From Formosa haliotis (GTDB lineage Bacteria; Bacteroidota; Bacteroidia; Flavobacteriales; Flavobacteriaceae), in NCBI RefSeq assembly GCF_001685485.1, contig NZ_BDEL01000001.1:558001-622000 (forward strand): a stretch of 64,000 bases of DNA, written 5' to 3'. Shown here one piece after another: positions 25,963-33,864 of the stretch. The notes under the pieces were generated by a model. It ran no database searches and was not told the DNA's origin. It was given only the letters and a program-made list of their open reading frames with translations. The translations under genes and the position numbers were made by a program. Position 1 is the first letter of the stretch; the number at the start of each line of letters is the position of its first letter.

Positions 25963-27525
25963 TTAGGCCTTTGGACTCTGTTTTTGTTCTTCTGCCGGCG
26001 GAGCAGCTAATTCGGGTTGCTCGAACAAATCTAAGTAAGCATAACCTATGTGCGAAATCACATCAGAAGCAATTAAGCTTTGGTAACTTTTAGATTCAAT
26101 GGCAATATCGGCGGCTTTACCATGTAAATAGGTTCCAAAACAAGCAGCTTCAAACGGTGTATAACCTTGAGAAACCAACCCTGTAATAATTCCCGTTAAT
26201 ACATCTCCTGTTCCAGCAGTAGCTAAACCTGGATTTCCGGTGGAATTTATATAGTATTTGTTTTGGTATACCGTTATAGAATTGGCCCCTTTAATTATTA
26301 CAATAAGCTTATATTTCTTAGTAAATGCTTTTACTTTATTCAGCTTATTAAAATCGTCTTTCCATGGTCCGATTAAGCGTTCTAACTCTTTCGGGTGCGG
26401 AGTTAAAATGGTGTCTGGTTTTAATAATTTCAATAAACTTTTCTTTTTAGACAGTAAATTCAATCCGTCGGCATCAATAATTAAAGGGAGTGTATTTTTT
26501 TCTAAAAAGGCTTCAAAAGCATTTAAGGTTTTTGTGTCGGTACCCAAACCTACACCTAGCCCAATCACGGTTGGTTTGACGTCGAAAGTCATGTTAGAAA
26601 TAAGCTGTTCTTCTGCATCTGTAATTACCATAGCTTCAGGTACAGCGGTCTGAAGCGGGATATATCCACATTTCGGAACATAAGCTGTTACTAAACCTGC
26701 TCCTGCAGCCAAAACAGCCCGACAAGCCAATTGAACCGCTCCAATTTTACCATAACTTCCACCAATAATAAGTGTATGCCCAAAATCGCCTTTATGCGAA
26801 AACTTATCTCGTTGTTTGTACATAGGCAAAACATCCAACTTCCCTAAAATATGTGCTTCGGTTTCTGTGGTTTGTAAATATTCAGGGTCTATACCAATAT
26901 TTAATGCTTCCCATTGATCGATATATTTCGATGTTTCGGGTAAGAAAAACACCAATTTAGGAGTTTGAAAACTTAAAATTAAATTAGATTTAACCACTTC
27001 ATCTTCATGACTCGGAATGCGATCTGTATATAATCCTGAAGGAATATCTACGGAAATCGTTAACGCTTCGGATGCCTTTAAATGTTTAAATAAAGCCACT
27101 ACCCAATCGTTAATTGGTCGATTTAGTCCGACACCAAAAATCGCATCGATTACAATATTTTGTTTCGAAATTTCAGGAAAATCATCTTCCTTATGTATAG
27201 AAACCGGCCAATCTTTGGTTGTTTCTTTTAAACGCTCATAATTGGTTAAAAAATCTTGCGACCGTTTATCGCTAAAATCAACGATATAGGTTTTTACATT
27301 ATAACCATGAGTAATTAAATGCCTTGCCAACACCAAACCATCGCCCCCATTATTACCTATACCACAAAAAATTTGGATAAGTACCGGTGCGCCTTGTAAT
27401 CGGGTGTCTAACCAATTAAACAAACTAATTCCGGCGCGTTCCATTAAATCAGCCGAGCTAATATTCTGTTTTTTTATAGTTAATCTATCGCCTTCATAGA
27501 TTTGTTCTTTAGAAAATATTTTCAT
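25963..27525 (-). CDS. nnr: Bifunctional NAD(P)H-hydrate epimerase / ADP-dependent dehydratase
   Basis: This fusion enzyme repairs damaged NADHX/NADPHX. Residues 1-215 form the YjeF_N epimerase domain (LMERAGISLFNW, GIGNNGGDGLVLARHL, DAIFGVGLNRPI). Residues about 225-505 form the ribokinase-like dehydratase domain (KGDFGHTLIIGGSYGKIGA, LTPHPKELERLIG, and GTGDVLTGIITGLV with the catalytic Asp). At 520 aa it has the normal length for the fused form, with a short Pro/Glu/Gln-rich tail. It is transcribed leftward, divergent from the threonine operon. Confidence 0.95.
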   Translation of the reverse strand: MKIFSKEQIYEGDRLTIKKQNISSADLMERAGISLFNWLDTRLQGAPVLIQIFCGIGNNGGDGLVLARHLITHGYNVKTYIVDFSDKRSQDFLTNYERLKETTKDWPVSIHKEDDFPEISKQNIVIDAIFGVGLNRPINDWVVALFKHLKASEALTISVDIPSGLYTDRIPSHEDEVVKSNLILSFQTPKLVFFLPETSKYIDQWEALNIGIDPEYLQTTETEAHILGKLDVLPMYKQRDKFSHKGDFGHTLIIGGSYGKIGAVQLACRAVLAAGAGLVTAYVPKCGYIPLQTAVPEAMVITDAEEQLISNMTFDVKPTVIGLGVGLGTDTKTLNAFEAFLEKNTLPLIIDADGLNLLSKKKSLLKLLKPDTILTPHPKELERLIGPWKDDFNKLNKVKAFTKKYKLIVIIKGANSITVYQNKYYINSTGNPGLATAGTGDVLTGIITGLVSQGYTPFEAACFGTYLHGKAADIAIESKSYQSLIASDVISHIGYAYLDLFEQPELAAPPAEEQKQSPKA

Positions 27526-27662
27526 TCGTATTTATTTTGAAAAAATTCATTAGAGATTATTCATTTTTATAGATATAAATTGTATTTAAATAAACAATTT
27601 ATGCTTAACAGTAAATAATCTGTAAAAAATTATGATCCGTTTTTTTATAACAGTAAAAGTAA

Positions 27663-27670
27663 TACATTTG
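27663..27670 (+). promoter_or_regulatory. Promoter -7 element before the threonine leader peptide
   Basis: TACATTTG matches TAnnTTTG exactly. Transcription from about 27676 would include the 36-codon leader ORF starting at 27690, which supports the leader being expressed. Confidence 0.55.
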
Positions 27671-27689
27671 AGAAGTTTAGTAGTAAAAA

Positions 27690-27800
27690 ATGCAAAATAC
27701 AGAATTTACATCTCAATTTATTTCAATTCCAACACACGTTGGTTATACTGCTATTATTCGTACTTCTATATTAAACATTATTACCCCTTGGGGTAATTAA
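27690..27800 (+). CDS. Threonine/isoleucine-rich leader peptide of the thr operon
   Basis: This 36-codon ORF starts at ATG 27690, 20 nt after a TAnnTTTG element, and stops at TAA 27798-27800, 86 nt before thrA. Six codons are Thr and seven are Ile, over a third of the peptide, and it ends IITPWGN. The last six codons (ATT ACC CCT TGG GGT AAT) also form a perfect hairpin. The layout is that of an amino-acid attenuator: scarce charged tRNA-Thr or tRNA-Ile would stall ribosomes and change folding of the downstream RNA. The Thr/Ile choice fits the operon, since threonine is also the isoleucine precursor. Too short to be found by length-based gene calling. Translation is not proven. Confidence 0.7.
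   Translation: MQNTEFTSQFISIPTHVGYTAIIRTSILNIITPWGN
27780..27797 (+). promoter_or_regulatory. Hairpin at the end of the thr leader ORF
   Basis: ATTACCCC and GGGGTAAT are perfect 8-bp arms around TT, coinciding with the last six leader codons. A second small hairpin, CCAAC-acac-GTTGG, lies at 27729-27742 inside the same ORF. The main hairpin is followed by an AT-rich stretch rather than a clean T run, so termination versus a translation-coupled switch cannot be decided. Confidence 0.6.
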
Positions 27801-27886
27801 TTATATATCTTCCGTCCACTCAATTTGTAATATTATGTTACAATATCAAAATATTAAGTTATTAAATTTATACAATCTAATCTAAA

Positions 27887-30331
27887 ATGAAAGTATTAAA
27901 ATTCGGAGGAACTTCTGTAGGATCCTCAAAAAACATAAACAACGTCGTTTCTATTCTAACAAAATATGCACAAACATCTCAGGTAATTTGTGTGGTTTCA
28001 GCCGTTGGTGGTATTACCGATAAATTATTAGAAGCAGGCCAATTAGCACAATCTAAAAACAGTGCATATCAAGAGGCTTTTTCAAATATTAAATCTATTC
28101 ACCTAAACATTATTAAGGAATTAATTCCCGTAAATAATGAAACCGTTTTAAGCACTGTTGAAAGTAAATTAGACGATTTAAAAAACCTTTTAGATGGTAT
28201 TTTTTTAATTAACGAATTATCGCCAAAAACATCTGATAAATTAGTGAGTTTCGGAGAATTATTATCTTCTTATATTATTGCAGAAACGCTTAAAGATCGT
28301 GGTGCAAATGCCGAACGTAAAAACAGTCAGGAATTAATTACTACCAATTCTAACTTTACTAAAGCAGAAGTAAATTATACCATTACTAACGACAATATTA
28401 AAAGCTATTTTAAAGATAGTAATTACGATATTACCATTTTACCAGGCTTTGTATCTAAGTCTATTACTGGAGAAATTACTACTTTAGGCCGTGGTGGATC
28501 TGATTTTACAGCAGCCATTGTTGCAGCAGCGTTACAAGTAGAGCAGTTAGAAATCTGGACCGATGTAAGTGGTATGTATACCGCCAATCCTAGAATGGTT
28601 AAACAAGCCTTGCCTATCGATAAATTATCGTATCAAGAAGCGATGGAACTGTCACACTTCGGAGCAAAAGTACTTTATCCACCAACAGTGCAACCGGTAT
28701 TAAGTTTACAAATTCCTATTCATATAAAAAACACGTTAGAACCAGATGCGGTTGGTACCATTATTTCTAAAGACAGTAATAATGTAACCAATACAGCAAA
28801 AGGAATTACAAACATTAGTAATGTAGCCTTGTTAACACTTCAAGGAAACGGTATGGTTGGAATTCCAGGATTTTCTAGACGTTTATTCCAAACTTTAGCG
28901 CAGGAGAAAATCAATGTCATTTTAATTACTCAGGCATCTTCAGAGCATTCTATCTGTTTCGGGATAGATGAAAAAGATGCTGCATCTGCAAAAGTTGCTA
29001 TCGATACGGAGTTTGAAAATGAAATTTCGCTTAAAAAAATCGATCCTATTTTAGTGGAGTCTGATTTATCTATCATTGCTTTAATTGGTGATAGCATGAA
29101 GAGTCACCAAGGTGTTAGCGGGAAAATGTTTAGTGCTTTAGGTAAAAACAACATTAATATTAGAGCGATTGCTCAAGGTGCTTCAGAACGTAATATTTCG
29201 GCAATTATCGCTCAAAACGATGTTAAAAAAGCCTTGAATATATTACATGAAGTCTTTTTTGAAGGTAATATAAAACAACTTAACGTATTTATTACAGGTG
29301 TTGGAAATGTTGGTGAGCGTTTGGTTGAACAAATAAAACAACAACGTAAATATTTAAAAGAAAACCTTAAAATTAATTTACGTGTTGCTGGACTTTCAAA
29401 TTCAAGAAAAATGATTTTTGACGGTGAAGGTTTATCCCTAAAAAACTGGAAAGAACAATTAGAAACCGGTGAAGATGCAAGTTTAGAAGGCTTTTACGAA
29501 GGGGTTAAAAACTTAAACCTACGTAATAGTGTGTTTGTAGATGTTACTGCCAATAAGGATGTAGCCGATTTATATGCCAAATATTTAAAACAAAGTATAG
29601 CGGTGGTAGCATGTAATAAAATAGCGTGTTCTAGCAAGCTTGAAAAATATAAAGAATTAAAACAATTATCGTACAAATACAACGCACCTTATTTATTTGA
29701 AACCAATGTAGGTGCAGGTTTACCTGTAATTGACACGTTGAACAATTTAATCGCTTCTGGTGATAAAGTAACCTCTATTCAAGCTGTATTATCGGGAAGT
29801 TTAAACTTTGTGTTTAATAATTTTAACGATACGACTAAATTCTACGATGTTGTAAAACAAGCGGCAAAAGAAGGATACACAGAACCAGATCCAAGAATCG
29901 ATTTAAGTGGTGTAGATGTAGCCCGTAAAATATTGATTTTAGCCCGTGAAAGCGGTACTGAAATGAATTTAGAAGATATTGAAAATACACCGTTCCTGTC
30001 TGAAGCAGGAGTAAAAAGCGATACGGTAGACGATTTCTACCAAACTTTAATTGACGATGAAGCGCATTACCAAAGTTTATATGCTTCGGCAAAGGCCAAT
30101 AACAGTCAGTTAAAATATGTTGCAGAATTTAACAACGGACAAGCTAAAGTTGGCTTGAAAGAAATTCCAGAAGGACATCCATTCTATAACTTAGAAGGAA
30201 AAGATAATATTGTAATGTTTTACACACAGCGTTACCCAGAACAACCTATGATTATTAAAGGAGCTGGTGCCGGTGCAGAAGTTACAGCTTCAGGATTATT
30301 TGCAGATATAATAAGAATAGGAAACAACTAA
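27887..30331 (+). CDS. thrA: Bifunctional aspartokinase / homoserine dehydrogenase
   Basis: ThrA phosphorylates aspartate and later reduces aspartate semialdehyde to homoserine. The 814-aa protein has the kinase domain (KFGGTSVGSS at the N-terminus, TLGRGGSDFTAAIVAAAL about 200), paired ACT regulatory domains (about 310-460, LLTLQGNGMVGIPGF and IALIGDSMKSHQGVSG) and the C-terminal homoserine dehydrogenase (NVFITGVGNVGERLVEQI dinucleotide motif, FETNVGAGLPVIDTLNNL). Length is normal for the fused enzyme. It is first in the thrA-thrB-thrC order, behind the Thr/Ile-rich leader, so attenuation is the likely control together with threonine feedback through the ACT domains. Confidence 0.97.
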   Translation: MKVLKFGGTSVGSSKNINNVVSILTKYAQTSQVICVVSAVGGITDKLLEAGQLAQSKNSAYQEAFSNIKSIHLNIIKELIPVNNETVLSTVESKLDDLKNLLDGIFLINELSPKTSDKLVSFGELLSSYIIAETLKDRGANAERKNSQELITTNSNFTKAEVNYTITNDNIKSYFKDSNYDITILPGFVSKSITGEITTLGRGGSDFTAAIVAAALQVEQLEIWTDVSGMYTANPRMVKQALPIDKLSYQEAMELSHFGAKVLYPPTVQPVLSLQIPIHIKNTLEPDAVGTIISKDSNNVTNTAKGITNISNVALLTLQGNGMVGIPGFSRRLFQTLAQEKINVILITQASSEHSICFGIDEKDAASAKVAIDTEFENEISLKKIDPILVESDLSIIALIGDSMKSHQGVSGKMFSALGKNNINIRAIAQGASERNISAIIAQNDVKKALNILHEVFFEGNIKQLNVFITGVGNVGERLVEQIKQQRKYLKENLKINLRVAGLSNSRKMIFDGEGLSLKNWKEQLETGEDASLEGFYEGVKNLNLRNSVFVDVTANKDVADLYAKYLKQSIAVVACNKIACSSKLEKYKELKQLSYKYNAPYLFETNVGAGLPVIDTLNNLIASGDKVTSIQAVLSGSLNFVFNNFNDTTKFYDVVKQAAKEGYTEPDPRIDLSGVDVARKILILARESGTEMNLEDIENTPFLSEAGVKSDTVDDFYQTLIDDEAHYQSLYASAKANNSQLKYVAEFNNGQAKVGLKEIPEGHPFYNLEGKDNIVMFYTQRYPEQPMIIKGAGAGAEVTASGLFADIIRIGNN

Positions 30332-30388
30332 TTTAAATTTTAAGACAATTTTTATCTGAAAATTTAATAAAGTTGTCGCTTTAAAAAC

Positions 30389-31321
30389 ATGAACGAATTA
30401 AGAATATTTTCGCCTGCTACTGTTGCTAACGTTTCCTGCGGATTCGATGTTTTAGGTTTTTGCTTAGACAGTATTGGCGATGAAATGGTGATACGTAAAA
30501 CCGATAAAAAAGGCATTCATATTACTAAAATTGAAGGCTATAATTTACCCTTCGAGGCCGAAAAAAATGTAGCTGGGGTGTCGGCTCTTGCGTTATTAGA
30601 AGATTACAAATCCGATTTTGGTTTCGAAATAGAAATCTATAAAAAAATTAAACCAGGCAGTGGTGTTGGTAGTAGTTCTGCAAGTGCCGCTGGTAGTGTA
30701 TTTGGCATGAACGAACTCTTAGGTCGTCCATACAACAACACACAGCTTTCTTATTTTGCCATGAAAGGTGAAGCTTTAGCGAGCCAAAGTGAACATGCCG
30801 ATAATATTGCTCCTGCCCTTTTTGGTGGCTTTACACTGGTTAAAAGTGTGAGTCCTTTAGAGATTTTAGAGATTCCAACACCAGACAATTTATATGCTAC
30901 TATTATACATCCGCAGATAGAAATTAAGACTTCTGAAGCGCGTGCTATATTACCAAAGCAAGTCGATTTAACAGATGCCATTTCGCAATGGGCCAATGTA
31001 GGAAGTTTAATTCATGCTTTACACACAAGTAATTACGGATTAATTGAACGTTCACTACACGATGCCATTGTAGAACCGCATAGAAGCAAATTAATACCCT
31101 TATATCAGGACGTTAAATTAGCAGCCAAATCGGCTGGTGCTTTAGGAAGTGGTATTTCGGGTTCTGGACCATCAATTTTCAACCTATCGGAAGGTTTGGA
31201 AACAGCTAAAAAAGTAGAAGAAGCCATTCGTAAAGTTTATGCTAAAAGTGATATTGCATTCGATACTTATGTATCTAAAATCAATGCTGAAGGCATGAAA
31301 ATACTAAGTCAACACAACTAA
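30389..31321 (+). CDS. thrB: Homoserine kinase
   Basis: ThrB phosphorylates homoserine to O-phosphohomoserine. This 310-aa GHMP kinase has the N-terminal FSPATVANVSCGFDVLG motif, the ATP loop PGSGVGSSSASAAG (about residues 89-102) and the C-terminal GISGSGPSIF motif. It lies 57 nt after thrA. A small intercistronic inverted repeat (GACAATTT at 30344 and AAGTTGTC at 30370) sits in that gap, possibly stabilising or attenuating the message. The thrC gene follows after 174 nt that contain a repeat copy. Confidence 0.96.
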   Translation: MNELRIFSPATVANVSCGFDVLGFCLDSIGDEMVIRKTDKKGIHITKIEGYNLPFEAEKNVAGVSALALLEDYKSDFGFEIEIYKKIKPGSGVGSSSASAAGSVFGMNELLGRPYNNTQLSYFAMKGEALASQSEHADNIAPALFGGFTLVKSVSPLEILEIPTPDNLYATIIHPQIEIKTSEARAILPKQVDLTDAISQWANVGSLIHALHTSNYGLIERSLHDAIVEPHRSKLIPLYQDVKLAAKSAGALGSGISGSGPSIFNLSEGLETAKKVEEAIRKVYAKSDIAFDTYVSKINAEGMKILSQHN

Positions 31322-31357
31322 AAATATGAAAATCCGTAGTCATTCACAAAATCACTC

Positions 31358-31385
31358 GTCACTCTGAATTTATTTTAGGGTCTCA
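31358..31385 (+). repeat. Partial copy of dispersed intergenic repeat (thrB-thrC gap)
   Basis: GTCACTCTGAATTTATTTTAG followed by GGTCTCA matches the consensus core; a decayed reverse half (TTCGGTATGACG) ends near 31422. It lies inside the thr operon, so it should be transcribed into the message between thrB and thrC. Confidence 0.6.
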
Positions 31386-31495
31386 ACTAAAAGTTTTGAT
31401 TTATAAGCTTCGGTATGACGAAAACAAATAATTACAATAGAAAACGGATTATTAGACCAAAAAAAGAAAACTAAGAAAAAACCAAAACAAACGCT

Positions 31496-32791
31496 ATGAA
31501 TTATTTTAGTTTAAACAAAAAAGCTCCAAATACAACATTTAAAGATGCTGTAATTAGAGGCCTAGCTCCAGACCGTGGGTTATATTTCCCAGAAAGTATC
31601 ACACCTTTATCTGAAGACTTTTTTAAGAATATCGATGCCTTATCGCATTCAGAAATTGCATTCGAAGCCATAAAACAATTTGTCTCTCCAGAGATTCCTG
31701 AAGCCGATTTAAAAACGATAGTAGAAGAGACATTAGCTTTCGATTTTCCGATAGTAGAACTAGATAAAAATATTTCTTTTTTAGAATTATTTCACGGACC
31801 AACCATGGCTTTTAAAGATGTTGGCGCACGATTTATGGCACGTTGTTTAGGACATTTTTCTAAAGAAGATGCCAAACAAGATGTTACCGTTTTAGTAGCC
31901 ACTTCTGGCGATACTGGAGGTGCTGTTGCTAACGGATTTTTAGGTGTAGAAGGCGTAAACGTAGTTATTCTTTACCCTAGCGGAAAAGTGAGTGATATTC
32001 AAGAAAAGCAATTAACCACCTTAAAAAAGAATATTACAGCTTTAGAAGTTAATGGTACGTTTGACGATTGCCAGGATATGGTTAAGCAAGCGTTTTTAGA
32101 CGACGACTTAATTTCTAAAATGAAATTAACATCGGCAAACTCTATAAACGTGGCCCGTTGGTTACCGCAACTGTTTTATTTTATGTTTGCCTATAAAGAA
32201 CTTCATAAAAAGTACGACGAGCTTGTATTTTCTGTACCTAGCGGAAACTTTGGAAATGTTTGTGCTGGTATGATGGCACAACGCTTAGGTTTACCAGTCT
32301 CTCATTTTGTAGCGTCTAACAACGAAAATAATGTGGTAACACGATTTTTACAAACCGAAGAATACAGCCCTAAACCTTCTGTACAAACCATCTCTAATGC
32401 CATGGATGTTGGTAACCCGAGTAACTTTGTAAGAATTCAAGAAATCTATAACAACGATTTTAAAACGTTGAAAGAAAACCTGTCATCTTACAGCTTTACA
32501 GATGAAGAAACTAAAGAAGCTATGACAGAAATTTATAACGAGTATAGTTATGTTGCAGATCCGCATGGTGCTGTGGGATATTTAGGAGCAAAAAAATATA
32601 TAGAAACGCATCCTAACGCACATTGTGTGTGTTTAGAAACTGCACACCCAACTAAATTTTTAGATGTTGTGGGCGAAGTTATTAAAGAAAACATCGCTTT
32701 ACCTCCACAAATTTTATCGGTAATGGATAAAAAGAAAAAGTCTATTAAAATTGATACCTATTCAGATTTGAAAAACTATTTATTAAAATAG
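31496..32791 (+). CDS. thrC: Threonine synthase
   Basis: ThrC converts O-phosphohomoserine to threonine with pyridoxal phosphate. The 431-aa protein has the N-terminal domain typical of the long form (APDRGLYFPESI), the PLP-lysine motif HGPTMAFKDVGARFM (Lys about residue 107), the phosphate-binding SGDTGGAV loop and SVPSGNFGN. It ends the pathway encoded by this operon. A nested inverted-repeat element with a T8 tail lies 41 nt after the stop and probably terminates the operon. Confidence 0.96.
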   Translation: MNYFSLNKKAPNTTFKDAVIRGLAPDRGLYFPESITPLSEDFFKNIDALSHSEIAFEAIKQFVSPEIPEADLKTIVEETLAFDFPIVELDKNISFLELFHGPTMAFKDVGARFMARCLGHFSKEDAKQDVTVLVATSGDTGGAVANGFLGVEGVNVVILYPSGKVSDIQEKQLTTLKKNITALEVNGTFDDCQDMVKQAFLDDDLISKMKLTSANSINVARWLPQLFYFMFAYKELHKKYDELVFSVPSGNFGNVCAGMMAQRLGLPVSHFVASNNENNVVTRFLQTEEYSPKPSVQTISNAMDVGNPSNFVRIQEIYNNDFKTLKENLSSYSFTDEETKEAMTEIYNEYSYVADPHGAVGYLGAKKYIETHPNAHCVCLETAHPTKFLDVVGEVIKENIALPPQILSVMDKKKKSIKIDTYSDLKNYLLK

Positions 32792-32832
32792 AATTTCATT
32801 TTTTAAGAAGGAATCAAATTTTTCACATAAAA

Positions 32833-32988
32833 GGCTGCCAAAAAAGTTTTAAAAGCCGTCATTCTGAATTTATTTCAGAATCTCATCATATTGATAACCA
32901 ATCATTATGAGAACATGAATTACCTTGCCTACCGGCAGATGGGAGTTCAAGTTGACGAAAATCTAACTTGTTTGACAGCCTTTTTTTT
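32833..32988. repeat. Full-length nested inverted-repeat element (copy 2)
   Basis: Outer arms GGCTGCCAAAAAAGTTTT (from 32833) and AACTTGTTTGACAGCC (32965-32980) are followed by T8. Inside are a forward core (GTCATTCTGAATTTATTTC then AGAATCTCA, 32858-32886) and a reverse core interrupted by a CTACCGGCAG segment (TGAGAACATGAA ... AGTTCAAGTTGAC). The architecture is the same as at 12725 and 38757. It probably doubles as the thrC terminator. Confidence 0.8.
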
Positions 32989-33065
32989 ATTTTGATCATG
33001 AACACGCTTAGCTAAAAAGGATTTAAATATAATCCTACTACTCCGCTATCCAGAAAAGTTTTTAT

Positions 33066-33656
33066 TTAACTATTAACTACACTATGTTCTACCATTTCTA
33101 TATTTTGGCTAAGTTTTCTATTCGTATTAATAAAACGAATAATTAGGTAGCCATAAAATACCAACACGGGTAATTTCATAAAATCCCAATACGGATTATT
33201 CGTATCACTACCTAGATGCCATAAAACTAAAATTGCAATAAAAAATACATAAATTCTTATACCTCTAAAACGGTTAAAAGCAGCATTTAAATGGTCAATG
33301 ATTGTTTGTAATTCATTATTCAACGTATCTATACCTACAAAATCAGATTTTGAATCTATAAATTTCAAATGCTTTAATAGCTTAAGTTCATACCATCCAT
33401 TTGGAAGGTATATAGCAGAACTCAGCGCTAATAGAATTAATAATCCACTATCTATCCATTTAAAAACATTTAAGTCTAAATGCTCAAAAATTTTAGATAA
33501 CACAACAATCCCTGCTAAAATAATGGTTAAAACGAGTTCTATTACCGTTGATTTTTTTAGAAATTTAATTCGTTTTTCATTCTCTATTTTATTATCTGCT
33601 AGATTAGATTTTAGCGAAAAAATAATTTGTATCCGCTCCTTAATTTTTTGATTCAT
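33066..33656 (-). CDS. Uncharacterised membrane protein
   Basis: This 196-aa protein has a basic N-terminal cytoplasmic segment (about 1-33), two membrane helices (about 36-54 and 70-85), an amphipathic segment, then two more helices (about 135-150 and 160-175). It ends in a polar tail. It follows the 54-aa membrane protein by 10 nt and is probably co-transcribed with it. I do not recognise a family. Confidence 0.65.
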   Translation of the reverse strand: MNQKIKERIQIIFSLKSNLADNKIENEKRIKFLKKSTVIELVLTIILAGIVVLSKIFEHLDLNVFKWIDSGLLILLALSSAIYLPNGWYELKLLKHLKFIDSKSDFVGIDTLNNELQTIIDHLNAAFNRFRGIRIYVFFIAILVLWHLGSDTNNPYWDFMKLPVLVFYGYLIIRFINTNRKLSQNIEMVEHSVVNS

Positions 33657-33666
33657 ACCCCATTAA

Positions 33667-33831
33667 TTAGTTTTGTTTCATTTTTGGAGTAAACAATTTA
33701 AGTACCAAAGCTAATCCTATAGCACTTAAACCTCCTCCTATGGTAGACCATATATCATTATCTTTAAAAAAATAACCCAAGCAAATTCCTAAAATAATAA
33801 TTGCAATTCCGATACCTTGTTGTCTATTCAT
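33667..33831 (-). CDS. Small membrane protein, 54 aa
   Basis: This short ORF starts at ATG 33831. It begins MNRQQGIGIAIIILGICLGY (one membrane helix), then a KDNDIWS turn and a second helix (TIGGGLSAIGLALVLKLF), ending in a basic tail. It stops 10 nt before the start of the 196-aa membrane protein gene in the same direction. The two-helix hairpin pattern, clean spacing and lack of a competing ORF make it a likely real gene. Function unknown. Confidence 0.65.
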   Translation of the reverse strand: MNRQQGIGIAIIILGICLGYFFKDNDIWSTIGGGLSAIGLALVLKLFTPKMKQN

Positions 33832-33864
33832 AATATTTTAAAATGTTTTTGTTATTTAAGTGCA

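Noticed and set aside
26258..26653. 131-aa open frame antisense to the NAD(P)HX repair gene
   Set aside because: It lies wholly inside a well-recognised gene on the other strand and has no recognisable motif.
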